DNA of 64,000 nt. Source: Paracoccaceae bacterium (GTDB taxonomy: Bacteria > Pseudomonadota > Alphaproteobacteria > Rhodobacterales > Rhodobacteraceae). Position numbers and translations under genes: made by a program. The stretch spans positions 62,001 through 126,000 of the forward strand of contig JAGQRW010000004.1 of assembly GCA_020425085.1 (NCBI GenBank), given 5' to 3'. Every line of letters begins with the position of its first letter. The stretch's first letter is position 1. Positions 43,474 through 52,798 of this stretch are shown here, piece by piece. Under the pieces are notes generated by a model. The model did not search any database and was not told the DNA's origin. It saw only the letters and a program-made list of their open reading frames with translations.

Positions 43474-44669
43474 TGCAGACGAAAGAACAGCGATTTCAGA
43501 TAGCCGCTTTCGGCCAGTTGCGGATGCAGCGGATGATCGGCCCCGGCAGCACCGGTATGGATCAGCGCGCCACTGCGCCCGGCGCGACCGATGCCGCGCA
43601 CCGATGCCTCGTGAAAGCGCGCCAGATCGGCGGCGTGCGAGCAGGAACAAAGCCCCAGAAATCCGCCCGGCACAACCAGGTTCGCCGCCAGTCGCGCCAC
43701 CCGCTCATAGGCACGCAACCCCGCCTCCAGCGCCGGTTTGGCCGGGGCAAAGGCCGGTGGATCGCAGACCACCAGATCAAACCTCCGCCCTTCTGCCTCA
43801 AGCGCGGTCATCACTTCGAACGCATCGCCCCTGATACTGGCAAAGCGACCGGCCAGACCGCTGGCCTCGGCCCCCCTGGCCGCCAGTTCGAGTGCCGCGG
43901 CGGAACTGTCGATGGCGTCCGCCGACCCCGCCCCCGCCGCCAGAGCCGCCAGGGAAAAGCCGCCGATATGCGAAAATACATCCAGTACCTTGCCGCCATG
44001 CGCCAATTTCGCGGCAAAGGCGTGGTTGTCGCGCTGATCGAAAAACAGCCCGGTCTTCTGCCCGTGTACAAGATCGGCAAAATAGGTGGCACCGTTCATC
44101 GGCACCGGCACCGGTTCCAGAACCGCGCCAGTCAGAACGGCAATATCTTCCGCCAACCCTTCCAGTGCGCGCGCCCGGCCTGTGCCGTTCTTCAGGACGG
44201 TTGAAACCCCGGTCACCTCGATCAGCGCAGCGGTCAGATCCGGCAACATGACCTCGGCCCAGGCGGCATTCGGCTGGATCACCGCGACATCGCCGAAACG
44301 GTCGATGATCACACCCGGCAGTCCATCCGCCTCGGCATGGATCAGGCGATAAAACGGCGTTTCATATAATCGCTCCCGCAGATCCAGCGCATAGCGCAGC
44401 CGTGCCAGCAGCCAGCCATGGTCGATCGCCGCCTCAGGGTCGCGTTCCAGCATGCGGCAGGTAATGCGCGAAGCCGCATTGAAGGCAGCCAGCCCCAGCC
44501 TTTCGCCATCATTGGCCTGCACTTCGACGATGGTTCCGGGCGGCGTCGCGCGGCTGCGCCGGTCCAGCACCAGTTCATCGGCAAATAGCCAGGGAAACCC
44601 GAAACGTACCCTCTGGGCCGACTTGTTCGGGCGCATCCGGATAACGGGAATTGAGGAAGGGCGCGTCAT
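43470..44669 (-). CDS. Class I SAM-dependent rRNA methyltransferase (RlmI-like)
   Basis: A 399-aa protein with an N-terminal PUA-type RNA-binding domain (GFPWLFADELV...GTIVEVQANDGERLGLAAFNAASRITCRML) and a C-terminal Rossmann methyltransferase domain. In the latter are VLDVFSHIGGFSLAALAAG (SAM loop), AIDSSAAALELA, VVCDPPAFAPAK (D-P-P) and GLCSCSHAADLA with the candidate catalytic cysteines. The layout matches RlmI, which methylates 23S rRNA C1962. Proof of the same target needs alignment. Its stop overlaps the PIN gene. Confidence 0.88.
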   Translation of the reverse strand: MTRPSSIPVIRMRPNKSAQRVRFGFPWLFADELVLDRRSRATPPGTIVEVQANDGERLGLAAFNAASRITCRMLERDPEAAIDHGWLLARLRYALDLRERLYETPFYRLIHAEADGLPGVIIDRFGDVAVIQPNAAWAEVMLPDLTAALIEVTGVSTVLKNGTGRARALEGLAEDIAVLTGAVLEPVPVPMNGATYFADLVHGQKTGLFFDQRDNHAFAAKLAHGGKVLDVFSHIGGFSLAALAAGAGSADAIDSSAAALELAARGAEASGLAGRFASIRGDAFEVMTALEAEGRRFDLVVCDPPAFAPAKPALEAGLRAYERVARLAANLVVPGGFLGLCSCSHAADLARFHEASVRGIGRAGRSGALIHTGAAGADHPLHPQLAESGYLKSLFFRLQ

Positions 44670-44752
44670 CCCTTCCTCCTATTCGCTTTGCCCCGGATTT
44701 GAAAGACCCGCCTTCACCCTGTTCAGCGTCGCACGGGATGATCCATGACCGG

Positions 44753-45403
44753 TTACAAGCCCAGCCTGGCCCGGACGACCTCGGCAATCTCACGCTCGAT
44801 CCGCACTTTCTGGGTCTCGCCGCGCATTTCCGCATTTATCGCTGACTGACCGCCCAGGGCCTTCAGCTTGATCACCACCGGAACCGGTTCCACCAAAGGC
44901 CGGTTGGTTGCGGCGTCAACGATGCTGAGGGTCATCTGGATGTTGTGAATGCCGCCCACCGTGGCACGGGCCTTCTGGCTCAGCGCATGAAACCGCTTCA
45001 TCTCGATATCCAGATAAACCGCCTGTTGCCCGTGCAAATCGGTGGTCGCCGAGGCAACCGCATCGGTCACGATCGCCCTGACCTGGGCACGGCGGTCGCC
45101 ATAGGGATCCTCGCGCCAGACAATGTCCGAACTCGGGATATAGGAATTCGCCTCGGAAACCGTCAGGCTGTCAGGCACGTTCACCCTGACCGCCTGAATA
45201 TGCCAGCTCGATGCACCGGTGATACGGGTATCGGTCTTTTTCTTTCTGGATGTCAGTGCAATGGTGTCGCTGATGGTGTCGGTTGCCAGATGGCTCATCG
45301 ACGGCAGCCGTTCTACCGACGCGTTCATCGTCGTTGAAACATTGCTGCAAGCGCCCAAAAGTACCGCAAAAGCCATTGCGGTCAGTGTTCTATTGTTATT
45401 CAT
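44753..45403 (-). CDS. Lipoprotein of unknown function (probably DUF6778 family)
   Basis: A 216-aa protein with a lipobox LLGACS (Cys19). The mature part has SWHIQAVRVNVPDSLTVSEANSYIPSSDIVWREDPYGDRRAQVRAIVTDAV and a VYLDIEMKRFHALSQKARATVGGIHNIQM stretch. That pattern resembles DUF6778, a family of Rhodobacteraceae lipoproteins; I am only moderately sure of that name. A good GGAGG site precedes the ATG. It has no signal for partner genes, and stands alone between the methyltransferase and the sarcosine oxidase operon. Confidence 0.72.
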   Translation of the reverse strand: MNNNRTLTAMAFAVLLGACSNVSTTMNASVERLPSMSHLATDTISDTIALTSRKKKTDTRITGASSWHIQAVRVNVPDSLTVSEANSYIPSSDIVWREDPYGDRRAQVRAIVTDAVASATTDLHGQQAVYLDIEMKRFHALSQKARATVGGIHNIQMTLSIVDAATNRPLVEPVPVVIKLKALGGQSAINAEMRGETQKVRIEREIAEVVRARLGL

Positions 45404-45496
45404 TTCCGCCTCCTCGAATGGAATATGCTTCAGATCAATCGAGTACGGTCTGCACCCGTAAAGCGGCGGAATTTAGTCAAATGCGGCGCAAGAATG

Positions 45497-45539
45497 TGAT
45501 AATTTCTTGTTTGGAAACGATATGTTTCCCATATTATCA
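45497..45539. repeat. Nested inverted repeat between a lipoprotein gene and soxG
   Basis: Outer arms TGATAAT (45497-45503) and ATTATCA (45533-45539) enclose inner arms GGAAAC (45513-45518) and GTTTCC (45524-45529). It lies in the 163-bp AT-rich gap downstream of soxG and upstream of the lipoprotein start. No T-run follows, so an operator or structured 3' end is as likely as a terminator. Confidence 0.45.
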
Positions 45540-45566
45540 GGGCGTTGATCGCAGGTTTTCAGGCAA

Positions 45567-46136
45567 TCAGCCAAGGAATTCCGGCAATGTCCCTTCGGCT
45601 GCGGCGTTCTTCAGCCAGGCGAAAACATGCGCCCCGACCGAGCGGAAACAGATCAGCGTCAAATGGTCCTCGTCGCTCAGCCAAAAGGCGACCGCCACCT
45701 GTCCCAGTCGGGTGCGGCGGACTTCCCCGACAGGCAAACCCATGGATGACAGATCGGCAGGGGAACCCTTGGCGATCACTTCGCGCAACCCGCGACCTTC
45801 CAGATGAAATACCGCGCGGGCGTCGGAAACATTGACCGCCAGATGGTGAACACCTTCAAGCGATTTGTCTAGCCGCGCCACCGTCTGATCGGCACCCGCA
45901 TATGGCAGCATCAGCAGCAGTTCATCCGGCGACATCCAGGCAACCGAGCCCTTCTTGCCATCACGCACACCACGTTTTGCGGGCATCGCCAGCCCAACCG
46001 CAGCCTTCACCGCCGCAGCCAGTTTGGCATCCTCAAGATCACCCCTGAGCGTGATCATGCCCAACAGCCCCGCCTCGCTTATCCTGACCGCGCCGTTGAA
46101 TTCCGCGCCGTTCAATGCCGATACCGCCTCAGACAT
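45567..46136 (-). CDS. soxG: Sarcosine oxidase gamma subunit
   Basis: A 189-aa SoxG. Seen: GSVAWMSPDELLLMLPYA, HHLAVNVSDARAVFHLEGRGLREVIAKGSPADLSSMGLPVGEVRRTRLGQVAVAFWLSDEDHLTLICFRSVGAHVFAWL, a conserved gamma-subunit sequence. It completes heterotetrameric sarcosine oxidase, where it helps cover the folate site. The ATG at 46136 overlaps the soxA stop by 8 nt. It is last in the soxBDAG order, as usual. Confidence 0.9.
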   Translation of the reverse strand: MSEAVSALNGAEFNGAVRISEAGLLGMITLRGDLEDAKLAAAVKAAVGLAMPAKRGVRDGKKGSVAWMSPDELLLMLPYAGADQTVARLDKSLEGVHHLAVNVSDARAVFHLEGRGLREVIAKGSPADLSSMGLPVGEVRRTRLGQVAVAFWLSDEDHLTLICFRSVGAHVFAWLKNAAAEGTLPEFLG

Positions 46137-49100
46137 CCTGACGTATCCCTTCTTTGTCCAGAAACACCGGATCAACCACCGTGGCGCGGATCACCCGATC
46201 CTTGGCGACGGGAAATTCCAGCACTTCGCCCATGCGCCGTGAACCACCCTTGATCAGCCCCATGGCGATGGAATGGCCGAGAGTCGGCGAATAATAGGTC
46301 GAGGTGACATGCCCGATGATGTTTTCCATGCCGTTTTCGCGTTTCGGCCCTTCCACGGCATGGGCTGCATCGGGCAGAACCACCTCAGGGTCTTCGGTTT
46401 TCAGACCAACAAGCTGTTTGCGGTCAGGGTCTTGCATATAGCTGCGCAACTGTGCGCGCTTGCCAAGGAAATCCGCCTTTTTCCTGGAGATCGCCCAGTG
46501 AAGGCCCAGATCCTGCGGGATCACCGTACCATCAGTTTCGTCGCCGATCATGATGAACCCCTTTTCAGCCCGCATGACGTGCAAGGCCTCGGTGCCGTAA
46601 GGCTGGATGCCGAATTCTCGACCGGCCTCAAGGGCGGCATCCCAGAATGCGCGACCTTCGGAGGCCGCTACCGCCACCTCAAAGCTAAGCTCGCCGGAAA
46701 ATGAGATGCGGTAAGGCCGCGCCTGAATGCCCGCGATGCTGCCTTCGGCGAAGGTCATGAAGGGCAGTTTTTCCGCCGAAAGGTCGATGCCTTTGACCCC
46801 CATCGCCTCCAGCACCTGCCGCGCCTTGGGGCCGACAATGCCGATCTGGGCGTATTGTTCGGTGACATTGGCGGTATAAACCTTCCAGTCCCACCATTCG
46901 GTTTGCAGCCATTCCTCCATCCAGGCATGCACACGGTCCGCCCCGCCCGAGGTGGTGTGGCAAAGGAAGCTGTCATCGGTCAACCGCGCCACCACGCCGT
47001 CGTCAAACAGAAAGCCGTTCTCGTTGCACATCAGCCCGTAGCGGCATTTGCCGATGCCGAGGTTTGACATCATGTTGGTATAAAGCATGTCAAGGAAACG
47101 CCCGGCATCCGGCCCTTTGACGATGATCTTGCCAAGGGTGCTGGCGTCCAGCAGGCCGACATTCTGGCGGGTATTGAGGATCTCGCGCGTCACCGCCTGT
47201 TTCACGATTTCACCGTCCCGCTGATAGCAATAGGGGCGGCGCCAGTCCGCTACCGGTTCCCAATGGGCGCCGTTTTTCTGGTGCCAATCATGAAGCGGCG
47301 TCTGACGGACGGGTTTGAACAACCCGCCGCGCGCCTCGCCCGCGATCGCGCCGAACGAGATCGGGTGGTATGGCGGGCGGAAGGTGGTGGTGCCAACCGC
47401 CGGAATTTCCGCGTTCAGACTGTGGGCAAGGATACCTAGACCATTGATATTGCTTAGCTTTCCCTGATCCGAAGCCATGCCAAGCGTGGTATAGCGTTTG
47501 GTGTGTTCAACGCTTTCATAGCCTTCCAGCGCCGCCAGTTGCACGTCGGAAACCTTGACGTCGTTCTGGAAATCCAGCCAGGTTTTGGCGCGCAGCTTGT
47601 ATGCCGCCCCCTGCGGCATCAGCCAGACCGGTTCGATCCTGTCCTGGCTTTCGGATTTGGCCACAGGGGCCGCGCCGCCCTCTGCGGCCTTATGGCCCGC
47701 CTCGGCCGCCGCGCGTTTGCCTGCGGCATACGCATCCATCATCGCCGGTGCCGCAGCAAGATGGCCATTGGCAGTACCGGCAGCAATGACAAAGCCACTG
47801 CCATCTTTACCCAGTGGCGGGCGGGCGGGATCGGGGCGGAACATCGCCTGATCTTCGTCCCAGTTCAATTTGCCGCCGCAATGGGACCAGAGGTGGACCA
47901 CCGGCGACCAACCGCCCGACATCGCCACTGCATCGCATTTGATTTCTTCAAGGGTTGCGCCCTCACCAGCCTGTGCCGCCAGCGTGACCGCCTGCACCCG
48001 TTTGGAGCCGATGACCTTGCCGATGGCTTTGCCGGTTTCCACCCGGATACCCAGCTTTCGCGCCTTTTCGGGCAGCTCACCCGTTGCCTTTGACCTGGCG
48101 TCGATGATGGCAGGAACATTGAGGCCGGCGCGGGCAAGCGCGATGGCGGTTAGGTAGGCATCGTCGTTGTTGGTGACGACAACGGTTCTGTCGCCGACGC
48201 TGACGCCGTAATTCAGCGCGTAGTCGCGCACGGCCCCTGCCAGCATGACGCCGGGAATGTCGTTGCCTGCAAATGACAGCGGGCGTTCGATCGCGCCGGT
48301 AGCGGTGACGATACGCGCAGCGCGGATCCGCCAAAGGCGATGGCGCGGGCCGGTTGTTTCAGGCGCGTGATCGCTCAAGCGTTCATAGGCCAGCGCATAG
48401 CCATGGTCATAGACCCCTGCCCCCATCGTGCGGGTACGGATGCTGACATTTTCCATGCTGTTCAGCGCCTTCAGGGTTTTTGCCACCCATTCCGCCGCCG
48501 GTTTAACGTCGATCTCAACACCATCGACCAAAGCGCGACCGCCCCAATCGGCAGTTTGTTCGACCAGAAGAACCTTTGCCCCGGTTTTGCCTGCTGCAAG
48601 CGCGGCGGCGAGGCCTGCGATGCCGCCACCTACGATCAGAACATCGACATGGGCGTAGAAATATTCATAACGGTCAGCATCGCGCGCACTTGGTGCTTTG
48701 CCAAGGCCGGCGGCACCACGGATCACCGGTTCAAACAGGTGTTTCCAGGCAGCGCGCGGGAACATGAAGGTCTTGTAATAAAAGCCTGCGGGAAAGAACC
48801 GCGACATCATCTTGTTGACGGCACCGATATCAAATTCAAGGCTGGGCCAATGGTTTTGCGAGCGGGCGGAAAGGCCATCGAACAGTTCCGTGGTGGTGAC
48901 GCGCTGGTTTGGTTCAAACCTGCCACCCAGGCCCAACCCGACCAAGGCGTTCGGTTCCTCAGGGCCGGCGGCGACGATGCCGCGCGGGCGGTGGTATTTG
49001 AACGAGCGACCGACCAGAAGCTGGTCGTTAGCCAGCAGTGCCGAGGCGAGGGTATCGCCCTGAAACCCCTTGAGGCGCTTGCCGTTAAAGGTGAATTCAA

Positions 49101-49152
49101 CCGCTTTGGTGCGATCAATCAGACGGCCGTGATCGGCTAGACGCGTGCTCAT
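46129..49152 (-). CDS. soxA: Sarcosine oxidase alpha subunit
   Basis: A 1007-aa alpha subunit. From the N-terminus: a ferredoxin-like fold (AVEFTFNGKRLKGFQGDTLASALLAND), an NAD-binding domain with VDVLIVGGGIAGLAAALAAG and a second Rossmann motif near VGDRTVVVTNNDDAYL, and a C-terminal aminomethyltransferase-like domain with the ADRVHAWMEEWLQTEW and AKGFIMIGDETDGTVIPQDLGLHW regions, which binds tetrahydrofolate and makes methylene-THF. The start ATG at 49152 overlaps the soxD stop by 4 nt. It is the largest gene in the window. Confidence 0.95.
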   Translation of the reverse strand: MSTRLADHGRLIDRTKAVEFTFNGKRLKGFQGDTLASALLANDQLLVGRSFKYHRPRGIVAAGPEEPNALVGLGLGGRFEPNQRVTTTELFDGLSARSQNHWPSLEFDIGAVNKMMSRFFPAGFYYKTFMFPRAAWKHLFEPVIRGAAGLGKAPSARDADRYEYFYAHVDVLIVGGGIAGLAAALAAGKTGAKVLLVEQTADWGGRALVDGVEIDVKPAAEWVAKTLKALNSMENVSIRTRTMGAGVYDHGYALAYERLSDHAPETTGPRHRLWRIRAARIVTATGAIERPLSFAGNDIPGVMLAGAVRDYALNYGVSVGDRTVVVTNNDDAYLTAIALARAGLNVPAIIDARSKATGELPEKARKLGIRVETGKAIGKVIGSKRVQAVTLAAQAGEGATLEEIKCDAVAMSGGWSPVVHLWSHCGGKLNWDEDQAMFRPDPARPPLGKDGSGFVIAAGTANGHLAAAPAMMDAYAAGKRAAAEAGHKAAEGGAAPVAKSESQDRIEPVWLMPQGAAYKLRAKTWLDFQNDVKVSDVQLAALEGYESVEHTKRYTTLGMASDQGKLSNINGLGILAHSLNAEIPAVGTTTFRPPYHPISFGAIAGEARGGLFKPVRQTPLHDWHQKNGAHWEPVADWRRPYCYQRDGEIVKQAVTREILNTRQNVGLLDASTLGKIIVKGPDAGRFLDMLYTNMMSNLGIGKCRYGLMCNENGFLFDDGVVARLTDDSFLCHTTSGGADRVHAWMEEWLQTEWWDWKVYTANVTEQYAQIGIVGPKARQVLEAMGVKGIDLSAEKLPFMTFAEGSIAGIQARPYRISFSGELSFEVAVAASEGRAFWDAALEAGREFGIQPYGTEALHVMRAEKGFIMIGDETDGTVIPQDLGLHWAISRKKADFLGKRAQLRSYMQDPDRKQLVGLKTEDPEVVLPDAAHAVEGPKRENGMENIIGHVTSTYYSPTLGHSIAMGLIKGGSRRMGEVLEFPVAKDRVIRATVVDPVFLDKEGIRQDV

Positions 49153-49475
49153 TTCTTGAACCCTTTCCAATCGGGCCGTTTCTTTTTGATCTTTGTCTGC
49201 AAGGTTTTGGGCGGAACCAGCGTTTGCGCCGGGTAGGTGCCGAAAACTTCGAGCGTCATGGTATCGCGGGCGGCGTGGAACCATTTTCCGCAGCCGTAAA
49301 CATGCCGCCAGCGTTCGAAATGCACGCCGCGCGGGTTGCGTTTGTGAAACAGATACGCCTCAAAATCATCATCGGAAGCATCGGCGCCATGGCGGGTGAC
49401 ATGCGCCTCGCCGCCGGGGGCAAGGTCGGTTTCATCGGCGTCGATACCGCAATAGGGGCAGGTCAGGATCAGCAT
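49149..49475 (-). CDS. soxD: Sarcosine oxidase delta subunit
   Basis: A 108-aa SoxD with the zinc-binding pattern CPYCGIDADETD (Cys6, Cys9), a His in GGEAHVTRHG and a further Cys in HVYGCGKWFHAARD. The delta subunit is the small zinc-bearing part of heterotetrameric sarcosine oxidase. It lies between soxB and soxA and overlaps soxA by 4 nt. The ATG is the only one available. Confidence 0.94.
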   Translation of the reverse strand: MLILTCPYCGIDADETDLAPGGEAHVTRHGADASDDDFEAYLFHKRNPRGVHFERWRHVYGCGKWFHAARDTMTLEVFGTYPAQTLVPPKTLQTKIKKKRPDWKGFKK

Positions 49476-49559
49476 GAAATGCCTCGTTTCAGGCTAGGGG
49501 CCGGGTGGAAAGGTTGTGACAATACCGACAGGTTGGCGCGGGCTGTCTGTGGGTGGGTT

Positions 49560-49579
49560 GAGTATTTCTGGAACAATGA
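49560..49579 (-). repeat. Dispersed intergenic element, copy e
   Basis: On the minus strand, 5 bp after the soxB stop: TCATTGTTCC, AG, AAATACTC. The orientation to the upstream gene is the same as in copies b, c and d. No strong hairpins follow, apart from a weak GACAG/CTGTC pairing. Confidence 0.55.
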
Positions 49580-49584
49580 TGGCA

Positions 49585-50832
49585 TCAGTGCGCCACCCCC
49601 GCCGCAACGCTTTCGTCGATGAAGCGGCCTTCGCGGAAACGTTCAAGGCCGAAACCGGCGGCGAGGCTGTCAGGCTCACCAGTGGCCATGGTGGCGGCCA
49701 TCGACCAGCCAGAGCCGGGGATCGCCTTGAAGCCGCCGGTGCCCCAGCCGCAGTTGATGAAGCAGTTGTTCAAGGGCGTTTTGCCGATGATCGGCGAGCG
49801 GTCGCCGGTCATGTCGACAATGCCGCCCCACTGGCGCAACATCTTGAGGCGCGAGATCATCGGAAAGGTTTCGATCAGCGCCCGCACGGTTTCCTCGATA
49901 TGATGGAAGCTGCCCCGTTGGGTGTAGTTGTTGAAACCATCCGCCCCGCCGCCGATCACCATTTCGCCCTTGTCGGACTGCGACATGTAGCCATGCACCG
50001 TATTGGCCATCACCACCACATCCATGCAAGGCTTGATCGGCTCGGAAACCAGCGCCTGCAACGCCACACTTTCGATCGGCAGGCGAAAGCCGGCCATGTC
50101 GGCCAGCACGCCGGAATGACCCGCCACCACCAGCCCGAGTTTGTTGCAGGCGATGTCGCCTTTGGTGGTGCTGACGCCGGAAACGACGCCGTTTTTCTGG
50201 CTGATGCCGGTGACCTCGCATTGCTGGATGATGTCCATGCCCATATCGCTACAGGCACGGGCATAGCCCCAAGCCACCGCATCGTGGCGCGCCGTTCCGC
50301 CGCGAGGCTGCCAGAGCGCGCCGAGAACCGGATAGCGCGGGCCGGATAGCTCGATGATCGGTACGATCTTCTTGACCTCGGCGGGCGAGATGAACCGGGT
50401 TTCCACCCCTTGCAGGCGGTTGGCGTGTTCGGTGCGCCTGTAGCCCCTGATTTCATGTTCCGTCTGGGCCAGCATCAGAACGCCGCGCGGCGAGAACATG
50501 ATATTGTAGTTCAGATCCTGGCTGAGGGTTTCATAAAGCGAGCGTGCCTTTTCATAGATCGCCGCACTTTCATCCTGCAGATAATTAGAACGAATGATGG
50601 TGGTGTTGCGCCCGGTATTGCCGCCGCCAAGCCAACCTTTTTCTATGATTGCAACGTTCCTGATGCCGTGGTTCTTGCCAAGGTAATAGGCGGTTGCCAG
50701 TCCATGCCCGCCGGCACCGACGATGATCACATCATATGCCTTTTTCGGCTGGGCCGAGCGCCATGCGCGTTGCCAGCCGGTGTGGTGGCGAAGGGCCTCG
50801 CGTGCGATGGCAAAGGCGGAATAGCGTTTCAT
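49585..50832 (-). CDS. soxB: Sarcosine oxidase beta subunit
   Basis: A 415-aa FAD/FMN-bearing beta subunit of heterotetrameric sarcosine oxidase. Seen: the FAD motif KAYDVIIVGAGGHGLATAYYLGKNHGIRNVAIIEKGWLGGGNTGRNTTIIRSNYL, with the conserved stretch around the covalent FMN-contact histidine, HDAVAWGYARACSDMG, and the C-terminal CFINCGWGTGGFKAIPGSGWSMAATMATG. It oxidises sarcosine to glycine and formaldehyde equivalents at the FAD site. The start at 50832 (MKRYSAFAIARE) is where family similarity begins. It is first in the sox operon, divergent from ccmI. Confidence 0.95.
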   Translation of the reverse strand: MKRYSAFAIAREALRHHTGWQRAWRSAQPKKAYDVIIVGAGGHGLATAYYLGKNHGIRNVAIIEKGWLGGGNTGRNTTIIRSNYLQDESAAIYEKARSLYETLSQDLNYNIMFSPRGVLMLAQTEHEIRGYRRTEHANRLQGVETRFISPAEVKKIVPIIELSGPRYPVLGALWQPRGGTARHDAVAWGYARACSDMGMDIIQQCEVTGISQKNGVVSGVSTTKGDIACNKLGLVVAGHSGVLADMAGFRLPIESVALQALVSEPIKPCMDVVVMANTVHGYMSQSDKGEMVIGGGADGFNNYTQRGSFHHIEETVRALIETFPMISRLKMLRQWGGIVDMTGDRSPIIGKTPLNNCFINCGWGTGGFKAIPGSGWSMAATMATGEPDSLAAGFGLERFREGRFIDESVAAGVAH

Positions 50833-51107
50833 CGGGCGCGCTCCGGATTGGTCAGGCGAATGGTTTGCGGCTGGCGGCGACTCAGGCTGTTGCCGCCTCC
50901 GGCCCGGTCTGGGGCATGGGGTAGTTTGCGACAATCGCTCCAGCGGCACAATGGCCGGTTTTTCCGACATTTGCCCCGGTTGGCGAGTTCACGGCGCTGT
51001 TATCGCAAGTGGCGGGTTTGCGCCAAGTTGGGCCTTTCGCGCGGCGAAAGCATTGGCTACAAGGCCGCAACGATACCTGGCCGGGTTCGCCCGGCCCTGG
51101 AGGATGC

Positions 51108-52316
51108 ATGGTTTTCTGGCTGATCGCCCTGTTGCTTGTGTTGCTGGTTGCCGGTCTTCTGGCCTGGCCACTGCTTGGCAAGGGCAGTTCGCCCGACATG
51201 GCCAATCCCGATCTCAGCGTTTATCGCGATCAGTTGGCCGAAGTTGAAAGCGATCTGGCCAAGGGGGTTCTGGCTGTCGACGAGGCCGAACGCATCCGAA
51301 CCGAAATCGCGCGCCGCATTCTTGAGGCTGACCGCAATGCCGCCAATGCCAGCCGGCCGGGCATGGCAGGGCGCGGTGTCACACTGACCCTGACAGCAAT
51401 TCTGGTGTTATTTCTTTTTGGCGCCAGCGCCGGCGTCTACCGCTGGATCGGGGCCGATGGTGCGCCGGACCTTCCGCTTGGCGAACGCACGGATATGGCC
51501 GAAAACGCCGCGCCGCGACCTTCGCAGGCCGAGGTTGAATCGGCAGTTGGCGACATGACCGAACTGGCGGATCAGGCCGACCAGACCTACCGCGATCTGG
51601 TGGCAAAGCTGCGTCAGACCGTGGCCGGGCGGCCGGATGATCTGGAAGGCCATGTTCTGCTGGCCCAGCACGAGGCGCGGCTGGGGAATTTCGCCAGCGC
51701 CCATCGCGCCAAGGCGCGGGTGATCGAACTGAAGGGTGATGCGGTTCTGGCATCGGATTACACCGACTTGGCCGAACTGATGATCATCGCTGCCGGTGGC
51801 TATGTGTCGACCGATGCCGAAAACGCCCTTGGCAAGGCAATCCGCATTGATCCCGGGGACGCGCGTGCACGTTATTATTCCGGGCTTGATCTGGCCCAGA
51901 ACGGGCGCGCTGATCTGGCCTATCGCATCTGGCGCGAATTGCTGGAGCAAGGCCCGCAAGATGCCCCCTGGATCGCCCCGATCCGCGCCCAGTTGGCCGA
52001 GGTCGCGAGGCTGGCCGGTATCAAGGTGGAACCGTTGCCCGGACCGGACGCCAACGCCATCGGAGATGCGGCAAACATGGACGATGCCGAACGCAACCAG
52101 ATGATCCGGAGCATGGTCGCGCAACTGTCCGAACGCCTGGCCAGCGATGGCGGCAGTGCGGCCGAATGGGCCAGACTGATCCGCGCCTATGGCGTTCTGG
52201 GCGAAACGGACAAGGCAGCAGCGGCTATAGCCACGGCGCGTGAGGTCTTTGCCACCGATGCAGCGGCACTGGCCGAAATCGACAGTGCAGCACACGATGC
52301 CGGCATGGATGAATGA
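51108..52316 (+). CDS. ccmI: Cytochrome c biogenesis protein CcmI
   Basis: A 402-aa inner-membrane chaperone of the System I pathway. Two membrane segments, MVFWLIALLLVLLVAGLLAWPLL and TLTLTAILVLFLFGASAGVYRW, flank a cytoplasmic coiled-coil part (LSVYRDQLAEVESDLAKGVLAVDEAERIRTEIARRIL). A periplasmic TPR domain follows, which holds apocytochrome c for heme ligation with CcmF and CcmH. The ATG at 51108 has GGAGG four bases before it. The stop overlaps ruvX by 4 nt. Other ccm genes are not in the window. Confidence 0.9.
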   Translation: MVFWLIALLLVLLVAGLLAWPLLGKGSSPDMANPDLSVYRDQLAEVESDLAKGVLAVDEAERIRTEIARRILEADRNAANASRPGMAGRGVTLTLTAILVLFLFGASAGVYRWIGADGAPDLPLGERTDMAENAAPRPSQAEVESAVGDMTELADQADQTYRDLVAKLRQTVAGRPDDLEGHVLLAQHEARLGNFASAHRAKARVIELKGDAVLASDYTDLAELMIIAAGGYVSTDAENALGKAIRIDPGDARARYYSGLDLAQNGRADLAYRIWRELLEQGPQDAPWIAPIRAQLAEVARLAGIKVEPLPGPDANAIGDAANMDDAERNQMIRSMVAQLSERLASDGGSAAEWARLIRAYGVLGETDKAAAAIATAREVFATDAAALAEIDSAAHDAGMDE

Positions 52317-52798
52317 GCGTTGCAACGGGCGATATCACCGAGTTTCTGGCGGGATTGCCAAAGGGTCATCCGCTGATCGGGCTTGACCTTGGCACCAAAA
52401 CCATCGGCGTTGCCGTTTCGGACCGGTTGCTGACGGTGGCAACACCGCTCTTGACGATCAAACGTACCAAATTCACCGCCGACGCCGCACAACTGCTGGA
52501 AATCGCCAACCAGCGCCAGATCGGCGGCATTGTTCTGGGCCTGCCGATCAACATGGACGGCAGCGAGGGTGCGCGCTGTCAGGCGACCCGCGCATTCGCG
52601 CGCAATCTGGCGCGCCTGACCGACATCGCCATCGGCTTTTGGGATGAAAGACTGTCCACCGTCGCCGCCGAACGCGCCCTTCTGGAGGCGGATACGTCTC
52701 GAAAGCGTCGCGCCGAGGTGATCGACCACGTCGCAGCCAGCTATATTTTACAAGGCGTGCTGGATCGGCTGGCACATCTTCGGGACCAAACCGCATGA
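52313..52798 (+). CDS. ruvX: Holliday junction resolvase-like / pre-16S rRNA nuclease (YqgF family)
   Basis: A 161-aa RNase H-fold protein with the acidic nucleotide motif LIGLDLGTKTIGVAVSD (residue 22 on), LGLPINMDGSEGARCQATRAFARNL and WDERLSTVAAERALLEADTSRKRRAEVIDHVAASYIL. These are YqgF hallmarks, with catalytic Asp and Glu. In E. coli it processes the 16S rRNA 5' end. It overlaps ccmI and the next gene by 4 nt each, forming a coupled trio. Confidence 0.92.
   Translation: MSVATGDITEFLAGLPKGHPLIGLDLGTKTIGVAVSDRLLTVATPLLTIKRTKFTADAAQLLEIANQRQIGGIVLGLPINMDGSEGARCQATRAFARNLARLTDIAIGFWDERLSTVAAERALLEADTSRKRRAEVIDHVAASYILQGVLDRLAHLRDQTA

Noticed and set aside
47503-49140. Plus-strand frames of 196 and 266 aa inside soxA
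   Set aside because: Antisense to the conserved alpha subunit; residue composition is shadow-like.
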